Shown here: piece after piece, positions 33,593-41,430 of the stretch
Position numbering within the stretch: position 1 is the stretch's first letter
Layout of the letters: each line of letters opens with the position of its first letter
Source of the DNA: Thermoplasmata archaeon
GTDB taxonomy: Archaea > Thermoplasmatota > Thermoplasmata > Thermoplasmatales > Thermoplasmataceae
Direction of reading: 5' to 3'
Assembly: GCA_021821635.1 (NCBI GenBank)
Contig: JAKACH010000008.1
Coordinates: 1 to 41,430, forward strand
Length of the DNA: 41,430 nt
Program-made: the position numbers and the translations under genes
Notes under the pieces: model-generated
Databases searched by the model: none
Told to the model about the DNA's origin: nothing
Seen by the model: only the letters and a program-made list of their open reading frames with translations

Positions 33593-34441
33593 ATGTCTAT
33601 TTTTGCGGAAAACCTGCTTAAGGGGAAGACCATCCTTATCACCGGCGGTGCAACTGGACTTGGCAGGGCAATGGCTGTTGCTTTCGGAAATCTAGGTGCT
33701 AAGATCGGTATAGTTAGCCGTAAGAAGGAGAATCTTGAATCCACAACCGCCGCTTTGTTGACGATGGGCATAGAGATCGACTACCAAGTATGTGATGTGC
33801 GGGATCCCTCGCAGATAAGTGAATCAGTTTCTAAATTGGAGGAATCACTCGGTCCGATAAATGTCCTGGTCAACAATGCCGCCGGGAATTTTATAAGCAG
33901 GACGGAACAGCTTTCTCCAAAGGCATTCGATACAGTTATAGGAATAGTGCTGCAAGGGTCCTCTTATTTCTCTCTAGAAATGGGAAAGAGATGGATCAAT
34001 TCTGGCATTCATGCGACAATACTTAACATAGTTGCAACGTACGCCTGGACAGGATCCGCTTACGTTGTGCCGTCCGCAGTCTCAAAAGCAGGGGTGCTTG
34101 CACTTACGCAGTCGCTCGCCGTGGAGTGGGGACCGAAAGGAATAAGGAGCGTTGCCATTGCGCCCGGTCCAATGCCGACGGAAGGTGCGTGGAAGAACCT
34201 GATCCCCGATGCTTCCTTCGAGAATATAATGAAAGCGCGGAATCCAATGTTACGCCTTGGTGAGCCATCAGAACTTGCCCATCTGGCAGCTTTCCTAATT
34301 TCCGATGCAGCATCGTACATAAACGGAGAGGTTGTTACTATAGATGGCGGCGAATGGCTGAAAGGAGCTGGCCAGTTTAACATGCTCTCTGAGATGCCAG
34401 ACTCTCTCTGGGATGCAATGAAGTCAAGGCGAAGCAAGTAA
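33593..34441 (+). CDS. Short-chain dehydrogenase, 2,4-dienoyl-CoA-reductase type
   Basis: The 282-residue protein has the SDR Rossmann motif TGGATGLGRAMA and the NNAAGNF sequence typical of 2,4-dienoyl-CoA reductases. The usual YxxxK is absent (Ser at the Tyr position in PSAVSK). Instead Tyr150 in TYAWTGSAYVVPSAVSK lies 15 residues before Lys165, the spacing used by mitochondrial-type DECR, whose TGSGFVVPSASAKAG block is very similar. DECRs reduce 2,4-dienoyl-CoA with NADPH during breakdown of unsaturated acyl-CoAs. Archaeal lipids are not fatty-acid based, so the true substrate may differ. It converges on an unknown membrane protein gene with an 8-nt gap. Confidence 0.82.
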   Translation: MSIFAENLLKGKTILITGGATGLGRAMAVAFGNLGAKIGIVSRKKENLESTTAALLTMGIEIDYQVCDVRDPSQISESVSKLEESLGPINVLVNNAAGNFISRTEQLSPKAFDTVIGIVLQGSSYFSLEMGKRWINSGIHATILNIVATYAWTGSAYVVPSAVSKAGVLALTQSLAVEWGPKGIRSVAIAPGPMPTEGAWKNLIPDASFENIMKARNPMLRLGEPSELAHLAAFLISDAASYINGEVVTIDGGEWLKGAGQFNMLSEMPDSLWDAMKSRRSK

Positions 34442-34449
34442 GCAGTCCA

Positions 34450-35601
34450 TTAGCTGCCTTGGATGCCTGGCCTAGGGGAAACTGCTGTCCTTCTAACTGC
34501 TCTCATCTCTTTGATGTTTAGCATGTACGCAACCATAAGTATTGCAAGAATCAGTCCCGTGTTGGAATCAGTGCTGAACTGTGCCACAATCCCAAGTCCC
34601 TGATAAATTATCCATGTGAATACTGCAAAACAAAACGTCAGAACGGGCGCGAACATGCTCTTGATCAACCACAATAAAATTGCGACAGCAATAATTGCAA
34701 CAAATATTGCGTTGAATATACCGGAAGAAGCAGCAATCCTTGTTTGAGCCGTAACTGCAAAACCAAGAAACCCGAATGGAGAAGGAAATACATTGACTGG
34801 AAGGGATGACCAGAATCCATTTGCCGGGTATGCCTGGAATCCCAGAGATATCAGGAGAGTGAGTACCGTTGCATACCTGATTGTTTTTTCTGCTCTCGTC
34901 TTATTGTTTTCATTCGACGTAAAGAAAAGGACCAGGGCACCAATGAGATAAAAAAGAACTGAACCCGGAAGTCCTGTAAGGATTGATGAACCTGTTGTAA
35001 AGACACCTCCGAAACCCTCGCCAAAAACCCAGATTACAGAACACCACACAATTGCAGCGGCCTCGTTTATATTGAATGCCAGGCCTCTCTTTGTAACCAG
35101 GTAAATGACGCCTATGTAAAGCTGTATCACGGCAGCTGCTAGATCCATCAATGGCGGGTTACTGCTCCAAACATTTACGCTCAGCAGTATTACCTGAGTT
35201 ACCGGAAATCCCATTGACAGCATTGGTATCAGGTCATATTGCGCAAAGAGGTTGTTCATTTCGGGTTGGACCTGTAAGATTGCATCAAGAATCCACATTA
35301 CACCAAGTGCTATCCTGAGGAAAGACCTGGATCTCTGCTCCTTTATTCCTGCCTGGGATTTTCGGAATAATATGGCTATAAACGGCGCAGGAAGTGCCGA
35401 CAGCAAAAATTCTTCGTAAAAAGGGACAAAGTCAGATGCCCTTATCACAGGGATGCCGAGATAGAACCGAAACTCGAAATAGAAAATAAGACCAAGAAGG
35501 ATTGCCATTAAGGCAATCAGTGCATACGCAGTAAGCTTCAGGAGTGATCTCATCGGCCTGATAGGTAATGGATAGGGCAATAAGATGTTTTCACACCTCA
35601 T
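34450..35601 (-). CDS. Polytopic membrane protein, unknown function
   Basis: The protein of about 383 residues is highly hydrophobic with roughly ten membrane segments, for example LLKLTAYALIALMAILLGLIF near the N-terminus and FNAIFVAIIAVAILLWLIKSMFAPVLTFCFAVFTWIIY near the C-terminus. A segment reading RIALGVMWILDAILQVQPEMNNLF resembles a motif I associate with uncharacterised membrane proteins in actinobacteria and archaea, but I cannot name a family. Charged, Pro-rich ends suggest a cytosolic C-terminus. The start is uncertain: 35610, 35601 and 35553 are in frame; a TATA-like element (ttaagatagg on the minus strand) about 27-30 nt upstream favours ATG 35601. Confidence 0.7.
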   Translation of the reverse strand: MRCENILLPYPLPIRPMRSLLKLTAYALIALMAILLGLIFYFEFRFYLGIPVIRASDFVPFYEEFLLSALPAPFIAILFRKSQAGIKEQRSRSFLRIALGVMWILDAILQVQPEMNNLFAQYDLIPMLSMGFPVTQVILLSVNVWSSNPPLMDLAAAVIQLYIGVIYLVTKRGLAFNINEAAAIVWCSVIWVFGEGFGGVFTTGSSILTGLPGSVLFYLIGALVLFFTSNENNKTRAEKTIRYATVLTLLISLGFQAYPANGFWSSLPVNVFPSPFGFLGFAVTAQTRIAASSGIFNAIFVAIIAVAILLWLIKSMFAPVLTFCFAVFTWIIYQGLGIVAQFSTDSNTGLILAILMVAYMLNIKEMRAVRRTAVSPRPGIQGS

Positions 35602-35712
35602 GATCAGCAAAGCTGGCTCTCAATATCCTATCTTAACGGAAAATACAGACACAATACCCCACTGCAAATAACTGGAGATAGCAGGGATATTGCATTAGGC
35701 CAAACAGCTAAA

Positions 35713-35724
35713 CCTTTTAAGAGA
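35713..35724 (+). promoter_or_regulatory. TATA-like promoter of the ABC exporter operon
   Basis: ccttttaagaga is centred about 26 nt before ATG 35744, the spacing of a leaderless archaeal start. It places the operon start well upstream of the TTG (36060) implied by the ORF track. Confidence 0.5.
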
Positions 35725-35743
35725 ATAAACGATACTCAGGATT

Positions 35744-37562
35744 ATGCTTGCACACGCTATCTGTGACCAAGAGCCAGTTGTATTTTTCTCCTATCAAGGA
35801 AATATGCAGTTTTATTTGAAGGGGCGGGTCTGAAATCAAGATCAAGCAGCTTTTCAGTGTTTTTTCTCCGCTTGTCTTCGCACTCAAGTATCTTAGGAAG
35901 GAGAGAAAAGTACTGGTTCTTGTTTCAGTTGTTGCGGCACTTACGGCAGTCTTCAGGCTGCTTGTTCCTATATTTTTCGGCGATGCAGTTAACTCAGTCG
36001 AAAGCACAGATTTCTCTGCTGCAGAGCACTTTGTTGTCCTGATACTGATTGTATCCGGGTTGAGTGCCATTGCACAGTTTGTTGTGAACTATGGCTCCCA
36101 ATATCTTTCCCAGCGGTATGCGTACGAACTCAGGAAGGACGTCTTTCACCATCTCCTAAACAAAAAGTTCAGGTACTTCGAGACACAGACCTCAGGGAAT
36201 CTGCTGTCAAGATCGACAATGGATATTGAAGCGACAAGAAATTTTGTCCTTAATGTACTGTCGCAGCTTATTCCGACGATCTTTCTGATTGCAATTGCTT
36301 TCTATTTCCTTATCACGCTTAATGCAATCTATTCCCTGTTCTTTCTTGTAGTTGTTCCATTGCTCATATATCTGGGTATCACATTCCAGAGGAAGCAGAG
36401 GAACCACTGGCGCAAAATAAGGGATACCTATGGCACCATGAACGAACGCCTGCAGGAAAATATAACGGGCCAGCGTGTTGTTCGCGGCTTTATAGGTGAA
36501 GAGCGGGAAATAGGTAGATTCACGGAAACTACGGATACGTATTTTCAGGAGTACAACCTTGTCGCTAAACTCCGGGGAAAATACAACAACCTCATGCCGC
36601 TGCTGATAAGTGCAGCTGCTACAGGCGTCATCCTGTATGGTGGCTACACTTCGCTATTGACAGGAAGCCAGATCGGGAACCTGGCCGCGGCTGTGAACAT
36701 CTTCAACACGATGACATTTCCGGTTAGCTTCCTTGGAAGATTGATTGTCTTCTCTGAGAATGCAAGAGCTGGAATAGATCGTATCGATACAATAATAGAC
36801 GGCAAAGACGAGGAAGCGGTATCAGGTGAAATAAGGAATCCATTAAGTCCGCCTGCTGAAGTTGAGGGGATTACTTTTTCCCGTGGTTCTAAAGTGATAC
36901 TTAATGACATGAGCTTCCGCATCAGGAAAGGCGAGTTTGTCGCCATTACAGGAACCACAGGCAGCGGCAAGAGCACGCTAATAAACATGCTCCCCAGGTT
37001 ATATGACCCGGATTCCGGAACAATTTCATATAACGGCGTAGTGTATGATAAGTTCACCCTTCCGGAAATAAGGGAAAGGATTGCTGTGGTACCACAGGAA
37101 ATAAGCCTTCTCTCAGGCTCCATAAGAGAGAACATTGCATTCGGAAAGGGTGAGTTCACAGATCAGGAAGTCGTGGAAGCGGCAAAGATAGCCCATATTG
37201 ACGACTTTATAGACAGCCTGCCTGACAGGTATGAAACAATCGTTGGGGAACGCGGTATAACATTATCCGGTGGGCAAAAACAGAGAATTGCCATAGCAAG
37301 GGCGGTCATAATGATGCCCGAGCTCCTTATCTTTGATGATGCTACATCAAGCCTTGATGCCGAGACCGAGCTGGACATATTCAATTCAATAAGGAAAAAG
37401 CTGCGTTCAACATCTGTCATCATAATATCCCTGAGGGAAACTGGGCTGAAGTTTGCCGATCGCGTTCTCGTTGTAGATAATGGGAACCTCGAGGATGTTA
37501 CTGATTCCCGAAGGAATCTTATAGATGCTTCCAGAGGGAACGGCCTCGCCGGAGGTGATTGA
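35744..37562 (+). CDS. ABC exporter half-transporter, degenerate NBD; apparent N-terminal frameshift
   Basis: This encodes the first half of a heterodimeric ABC exporter: a six-helix membrane domain followed by an ATPase domain with Walker A GTTGSGKST and signature LSGGQKQR. Walker B ends LLIFDD, with Asp where the catalytic Glu belongs, and the H-loop reads IISLRE, with Leu replacing His, so this site is degenerate. The ORF track begins at TTG 36060, but the same frame is open back to 35820 and encodes clear N-terminal membrane sequence (LVLVSVVAALTAVFRLLVPIFFGDAV) with no ATG, GTG or TTG. ATG 35744 (leaderless promoter spacing) and ATG 35804 lie in another frame that stops at 35831-35833; removing one G from the GGGG run at 35820-35824 joins them as MQFYLKG-GSEIKIKQLF and gives a normal length of about 585-605 residues. 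This may be a real mutation, programmed shift or sequencing error. Confidence 0.75.
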
Positions 37563-39346
37563 TCACGGCTAAGACATATGAAGAGGTTGAAGATGAACTG
37601 ATAAAGGGAGGCAAAGGTTTTGCATCATTCAAACGAATGATTGGTGAAATGCTCTCCCAGAGGAGGGAATCAGCCAAACTGGGTATCTCTATCATAGTTA
37701 CAGCAGTAATGGGTACGATATACCCGCTTTCAATCGGTCTTGCTATTGATGCAATCCTCATCCAGAAGAGCGCAATCCTGCTTGCTGCGTATGCATCCCT
37801 GTTTTTCGCTGTCTACGTAGTGCAGTTCTTTTCAAACCGTGTCAGGACGATTAGCTCGACCTACCTGGCACAGTATACCATAAAGAGCCTGAGAGACAAG
37901 GCATTCAAGAACCTCCAGAAAGTGCCAGTATCCTTCTACAGCAAGGTTAAGACGGGATACCTTATAAGCAGGATTAGCAATGATGGAGAGTCCCTAAGTG
38001 AATTCCTCACATTCCAGGTACCACAGGTGGTCTCAGGCATAACGACGGTAATAATTTCTGCGTCAATCATGCTTATACTTTCACCAAGGCTTGCACTTTA
38101 CTCATTCATCGTGATACCTCTTCTTGTCGGCTTTACTTTTTCGCTTCAGCCGAGAGTCAAGCGTAATTATCTCAGGACAAGGAAGACGATTGCTGCAATA
38201 ACGGGAAATCTGAGCGAAAACATCAATGCGATCAGGGCGATAAAGAGCTTCAATGTCGAAGGCAGGGTTGAGGGGAACTTTGATAAGCTCAACACTGCAA
38301 ACTACTCAGCCAACATGAAAGCTTCAAGGTTGGCATCATCATACGGTTCGGTTGTCAGGATAATTGAGGCAGTGGGTATAGCTATAGTGCTGATAGAGGG
38401 TGGCATCATGGCTCTTGGTGGCCTGATCACCGTTGGGATACTTGTATCGTTTGTGTTTTACGTGCAGGAATTCTTTGATCCTGTCGTGCAGCTTTCACAG
38501 ACTTATAACTCATATCAGTCGGCAATGGTTGGGCTTGTCCGGATATACGGCATAATAGACAGCGAGAAGGACAAAGACCCAGTGGATTCAGTCAAGCTGG
38601 AGGACTTCAAGGACAAGATTGAGGTCAAGGATGTCACATTCTCATATGGAGGTGACAACGCGCTGGAATCTGTATCATTCAGCATAAGAAAGGGAGAGAA
38701 AGTTGGCATTGTTGGACACACTGGCGCTGGTAAAACAACAATCTCAAACCTGATCATGAAATATTATCATCCAACGAGAGGGGTGATCCTGATAGATGGA
38801 AGGAACCTGGATGAAATTTCCACTGGTTCCTACAGGAAGCTTATAGCGCCTGTTCTGCAGGATCCATTCATGTTCAGGGGTACAGTTCTCGAGAATATAC
38901 AGTTCGCCAATCCGTCTGCAACCCGTGAGGATATAGAGAAAGCAATAGAGCAGTTTGGATTGCACACCCTCTTTCAGCGGATGCCTGACGGCGTCGACAG
39001 CGAAATAGGTGAGATGGGACGAAACCTTTCAGAGGGACAGAGGCAGGCCATATCCCTGCTCAGGGCATTCATTCTGGACCCTGAGATCCTAATACTTGAT
39101 GAGCCAACTTCGCAAATAGATCCTGCGTCAGAGAAAATCATAATGGTTGCACTCGAAAAATTCCTTCAGGGAAAGACTCTTGTCCTGATTACACACAGGT
39201 TCTCTCTTATCCGCCTGGTAGATGAGGTGATCGTACTTGATCATGGCAAACTCGTTGAACAGGGCAAAGTTGATGACCTGATGGCTGAGGACGGTAAATT
39301 TGCCCAGCTCTACAAGTACCAGAAGGCAGACAACGACCTGCTCTGA
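37559..39346 (+). CDS. ABC exporter half-transporter with catalytic NBD
   Basis: This 595-residue second half of the exporter has a six-helix membrane domain and an ATPase domain. Walker A is GHTGAGKTT, Walker B LILDEPTSQID with the catalytic Glu, and the H-loop LITHRFSLI with His, so its own site is competent. Its signature is LSEGQ instead of LSGGQ; in the dimer that loop faces the degenerate site of its partner, matching the asymmetric pattern of TM287/288 and BmrCD. The TTG start overlaps the partner's stop, and a perfect Shine-Dalgarno sequence (ggaggtgat) lies unusually close, 3 nt after GGAGG. Cargo is unknown; lipids, peptides or drugs are family possibilities. It abuts lysC tail to tail. 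Confidence 0.9.
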   Translation: MITAKTYEEVEDELIKGGKGFASFKRMIGEMLSQRRESAKLGISIIVTAVMGTIYPLSIGLAIDAILIQKSAILLAAYASLFFAVYVVQFFSNRVRTISSTYLAQYTIKSLRDKAFKNLQKVPVSFYSKVKTGYLISRISNDGESLSEFLTFQVPQVVSGITTVIISASIMLILSPRLALYSFIVIPLLVGFTFSLQPRVKRNYLRTRKTIAAITGNLSENINAIRAIKSFNVEGRVEGNFDKLNTANYSANMKASRLASSYGSVVRIIEAVGIAIVLIEGGIMALGGLITVGILVSFVFYVQEFFDPVVQLSQTYNSYQSAMVGLVRIYGIIDSEKDKDPVDSVKLEDFKDKIEVKDVTFSYGGDNALESVSFSIRKGEKVGIVGHTGAGKTTISNLIMKYYHPTRGVILIDGRNLDEISTGSYRKLIAPVLQDPFMFRGTVLENIQFANPSATREDIEKAIEQFGLHTLFQRMPDGVDSEIGEMGRNLSEGQRQAISLLRAFILDPEILILDEPTSQIDPASEKIIMVALEKFLQGKTLVLITHRFSLIRLVDEVIVLDHGKLVEQGKVDDLMAEDGKFAQLYKYQKADNDLL

Positions 39347-40249
39347 TCAGTAGTTACTTGTTATCAGCGTCCCTTCTGGTGTGCTTTTATGAACAAAGTT
39401 CCTGACGCGTATGTCAAGCGACAGGTTCTTTGCAAGCTCAATAGCTGCAGGGTGAACGATCTTCGAGCCTCCGGATGCGATAGTTATAGCTGCATCGTGT
39501 GAAAGCACCTCATACAGAAAAGCTCTTTCAGATAGGGTCTTGGGGTCAACATTGTATATCCCGTTGACGTCCTTGAACAGTGTGATATTTGACGATCCAT
39601 ATGCACCGGCAAAGGCAACAGCACTCAGGTCAGAGCTATTTCTGCCGAACGTCCGTATCTTGCCATGGACGTCTGGTGCAAAGAATCCAGTTGTAATCAG
39701 GACATCATGTGACGCAAGGATCGCATCCACGTTCCTGCGGATTGTGGGGGATGATGCCTGGATATCTGGAAGGTAGCCGGAGTCTTTCCTGCATGCTATG
39801 AGGCCAAGCAGATCAGAAGGAACGAAAGCCGCGTTGTACCCTATTTCATTCAGGTACGCAGTGCATGTTGCTGCGGAAACCCTTTCTCCAATGGATAGGA
39901 TTTCCGGCAAGTCTTCTTCCATAAGCATGCGTTCATGCCATCCTTCCCCTCTATCTGGATGCGGATTTACTGAACTCGAAAGTAGCTGTAAAGCGAAATC
40001 ACTTGGATAACGGCCGATTGCTGCGCTCAGCCATCCAGCATGAAGTGATACAAGATCCTGGACATGACTTGATATCTCAGCTCTGCTGTGCGTGTACCAG
40101 TACATCAGTGAATCTGTGACTTTTTCAAACGCACTGACAACAAATACGCTTCTCGAATCACCTCCTGCTATGTCTCCGAGATTTCTCAGTGCATCGGCAC
40201 CTGTAAGGCACGAACCGCCGATCTTGTAAAAATTTACCTTTTCGCTCAT
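39347..40249 (-). CDS. lysC: Aspartate kinase, catalytic domain only
   Basis: The 300-residue enzyme phosphorylates aspartate, the first step toward threonine, methionine and lysine. Amino-acid-kinase motifs are present: N-terminal FYKIGGSCL, SIGERVSAATCTAYLN, TTGFFAPDVHGKIRTFGRNSSDLSAVAFA, and KDVNGIYNVDPKT. It ends at the catalytic domain (STPEGTLI) with no ACT domains, so feedback inhibition by lysine or threonine through ACT is not expected. The start overlaps the asd stop as ATGA, so the two are translationally coupled. Its stop codon is directly adjacent to the ABC exporter stop on the other strand (TGATCA shared). Confidence 0.92.
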   Translation of the reverse strand: MSEKVNFYKIGGSCLTGADALRNLGDIAGGDSRSVFVVSAFEKVTDSLMYWYTHSRAEISSHVQDLVSLHAGWLSAAIGRYPSDFALQLLSSSVNPHPDRGEGWHERMLMEEDLPEILSIGERVSAATCTAYLNEIGYNAAFVPSDLLGLIACRKDSGYLPDIQASSPTIRRNVDAILASHDVLITTGFFAPDVHGKIRTFGRNSSDLSAVAFAGAYGSSNITLFKDVNGIYNVDPKTLSERAFLYEVLSHDAAITIASGGSKIVHPAAIELAKNLSLDIRVRNFVHKSTPEGTLITSNY

Positions 40250-41241
40250 ATTTGACCTCCAAGAGTGGCTGCAACCTCAGCATTCAGCAAAGTTGATCCC
40301 GCAGCGCCCCTTACGAGGTTGTCTACTACAAGAACGAATTGCAGGATGTTACCTGTCACCCTTATCCTTCCTATTGATACCTGCATACCATCCATCTTGC
40401 CTGGTTTACCGGAGTCAAGTCTCGGTTGAGGGCGATCCTTTGCATCCTGCAAGATAATCGGCCTCTCAGGAAGCGTTGGCAAACCGGACGGAAGATCCTT
40501 GTTTTTAAACAACCGGAACGAATCCAGAATTTCATCAAATGCGACGATCGAATCGAATTCTACGGTTACTGATTCCAGGTGCCCATTAACAACTGGTACC
40601 CTGGTACAGGTTGCAGTTAGTCGAAACTTTGTCCTGTTCCTGGAATCTAGTATCTTGTGTGTTTCTGCCACAATTTTCTCCTCCTCGCCCTGAATGAAAG
40701 GAACTACATTGGAAAGAATATCAAGGGAAGGAATGCCGGGATAACCTGCACCGCTCACGGCCTGTAGTGTTGTTACATCAACGCTTTTTATGCTAAATTC
40801 TGCAACGGGTGCAAGTCCAAGAACCAGACCAATTGTGCTGCAGTTGCCATTGGCAAGTATATATCCTTTGTTGAGGTTTGAAATCTCTTTGAAATTGATC
40901 TCCGGAACGACAATAGGAACATCAGGCAGCATCCTGTTTCCGGAAGCGTTTGTAACGATACGGTTCCCCATACCCCTTAGCTCCCTTTCAAGTATGGTGG
41001 CACTCTGTTCGCTTACTGCGCTGAAAATGTAGTCATAATGCTGCCTGTTTATCTCTTCTGCGTCGGCCTCTCGTATCTCCATGGAAAGACCATCTTTGTC
41101 TACTTGCAGGGAATTCCCAGCAGAATGTCGCGAAGCGTAAAGTGCATCCAGCTCAAAGTAAGGATGTTTTTCAAGCATTCTTATAAGTTCCTTACCGACT
41201 ATGCCAGTCGCTCCAAGTATAGCGACCTTAAGGCGATCCAT
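40246..41241 (-). CDS. asd: Aspartate-semialdehyde dehydrogenase
   Basis: The 331-residue enzyme reduces aspartyl phosphate to aspartate semialdehyde with NADPH. The N-terminal Rossmann motif is VAILGATGIVGKELIRML; the nucleophile is Cys134 in ANGNCSTIGL; substrate-binding and catalytic elements include QAVSGAGYPG and TRVPVVNGHLESV. Length and motifs fit the archaeal/fungal type. It begins immediately after the upstream cystathionine synthase-type gene (adjacent stop and start) and overlaps lysC, forming one operon for the early aspartate-family pathway. Confidence 0.95.
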   Translation of the reverse strand: MDRLKVAILGATGIVGKELIRMLEKHPYFELDALYASRHSAGNSLQVDKDGLSMEIREADAEEINRQHYDYIFSAVSEQSATILERELRGMGNRIVTNASGNRMLPDVPIVVPEINFKEISNLNKGYILANGNCSTIGLVLGLAPVAEFSIKSVDVTTLQAVSGAGYPGIPSLDILSNVVPFIQGEEEKIVAETHKILDSRNRTKFRLTATCTRVPVVNGHLESVTVEFDSIVAFDEILDSFRLFKNKDLPSGLPTLPERPIILQDAKDRPQPRLDSGKPGKMDGMQVSIGRIRVTGNILQFVLVVDNLVRGAAGSTLLNAEVAATLGGQI

Positions 41242-41430
41242 TCAGTTGCTTCCTCCGCTTTTATTCGTAGCTTTTTGCATTGCATTCGAGATGTCTTCGA
41301 TCAGATCGCTTGGATCCTCTAGTCCTATGGACAGCCGGAAAAGTGAATCGTCTATGCCAGCTGCCTTTCGTTCTTCAGAAGTGAGGCCTCTGTGGGACAT
41401 GGTTGCCGGATGCGATATTGTTGTGTTCAC
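41242..41430 (-). CDS. Cystathionine gamma-synthase/lyase family, C-terminal fragment (runs off window)
   Basis: Only the last 62 codons are inside the window, so the apparent GTG start at 41430 is internal. The visible sequence TTISHPATMSHRGLTSEERKAAGIDDSLFRLSIGLEDPSDLIEDISNAM is the conserved C-terminus of PLP enzymes of Cys/Met metabolism (cystathionine gamma-synthase, cystathionine gamma-lyase, O-acetylhomoserine sulfhydrylase), including the Arg (RLSIG) that binds the substrate carboxylate. Which of these it is cannot be told from the fragment. Linkage to asd and lysC favours methionine synthesis. Confidence 0.88.
   Translation of the reverse strand: MNTTISHPATMSHRGLTSEERKAAGIDDSLFRLSIGLEDPSDLIEDISNAMQKATNKSGGSN

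Noticed and set aside
36060-36062. TTG start of the first ABC exporter subunit
   Set aside because: It falls inside the transmembrane domain; coding-quality sequence in the same frame continues 240 nt upstream.
35717-36070. 117-codon minus-strand ORF opposite the ABC exporter start
   Set aside because: The + strand frame here encodes convincing exporter membrane sequence; the minus ORF is a shadow.
1-41430. CRISPR array, IS element, integrase or prophage
   Set aside because: No regularly spaced direct repeats, transposase or phage-like genes were seen; genes are mostly housekeeping.

Overview
The window is archaeal chromosome, most likely from the Thermoplasmatales or a close Thermoplasmata relative. 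Supporting this are archaeal DnaG, AglB, NMD3, Nep1, ribosomal proteins S3Ae and S15, an archaeal-type glycyl-tRNA synthetase, an elongator tRNA-Met with a bulge-helix-bulge intron and no encoded CCA, and many genes with a TATA-like box about 25-30 nt before the start codon (leaderless transcripts). Genus assignment is an inference; no search was run. No IS element, CRISPR array, integrase or phage gene was seen, so this looks like chromosomal core.

Layout. 1-4.6 kb (+): a small membrane protein, an HD phosphohydrolase, a D-2-hydroxyacid dehydrogenase and a DEAD-box RNA helicase. 4.6-11.1 kb (-): glycyl-tRNA synthetase, an unknown protein, S3Ae with the intron-containing tRNA-Met 4 nt behind it, then an acyl-CoA dehydrogenase (isovaleryl-CoA type)/NMD3/arginine deiminase operon. 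11.5-14.3 kb (+): DnaG overlapping a LonB-like AAA+ ATPase that has a zinc ribbon and no protease domain. 14.3-15.5 kb (-): pterin carbinolamine dehydratase and a SufR-like Fe-S regulator. 15.6-20.7 kb (+): sufC-sufB-sufD-sufS-sufU, a tightly packed Fe-S assembly operon divergent from its likely regulator, with a perfect inverted repeat between them. 20.7-22.9 kb: a four-CBS protein, a small winged-helix protein and a one-component regulator fused to a solute-binding-protein-like sensor. 23.1-30.2 kb (+): a giant oligosaccharyltransferase AglB (about 2,098 aa) coupled to a secreted membrane-anchored glycoprotein. 30.2-33.5 kb (-): Nep1, S15, a DHH/RecJ-like nuclease and a RuvC/YqgF-fold protein, an information-processing cluster. 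33.6-35.6 kb: a 2,4-dienoyl-CoA-reductase-type SDR and an unknown polytopic membrane protein. 35.7-39.3 kb (+): a heterodimeric ABC exporter whose first subunit has its N-terminus disrupted by an apparent +1 frameshift. 39.3-41.4 kb (-): aspartate kinase, aspartate-semialdehyde dehydrogenase and the C-terminal end of a cystathionine gamma-synthase-type enzyme, forming the aspartate-to-methionine/threonine branch.

The most interesting points are the protease-less zinc-ribbon LonB paralogue coupled to dnaG, the approximately 1,200-residue beta-rich extension on AglB, the sufR/suf operator, the asymmetric ABC pair with the frameshift, the minimal 15-nt tRNA intron, and a possible structured RNA upstream of rps15.
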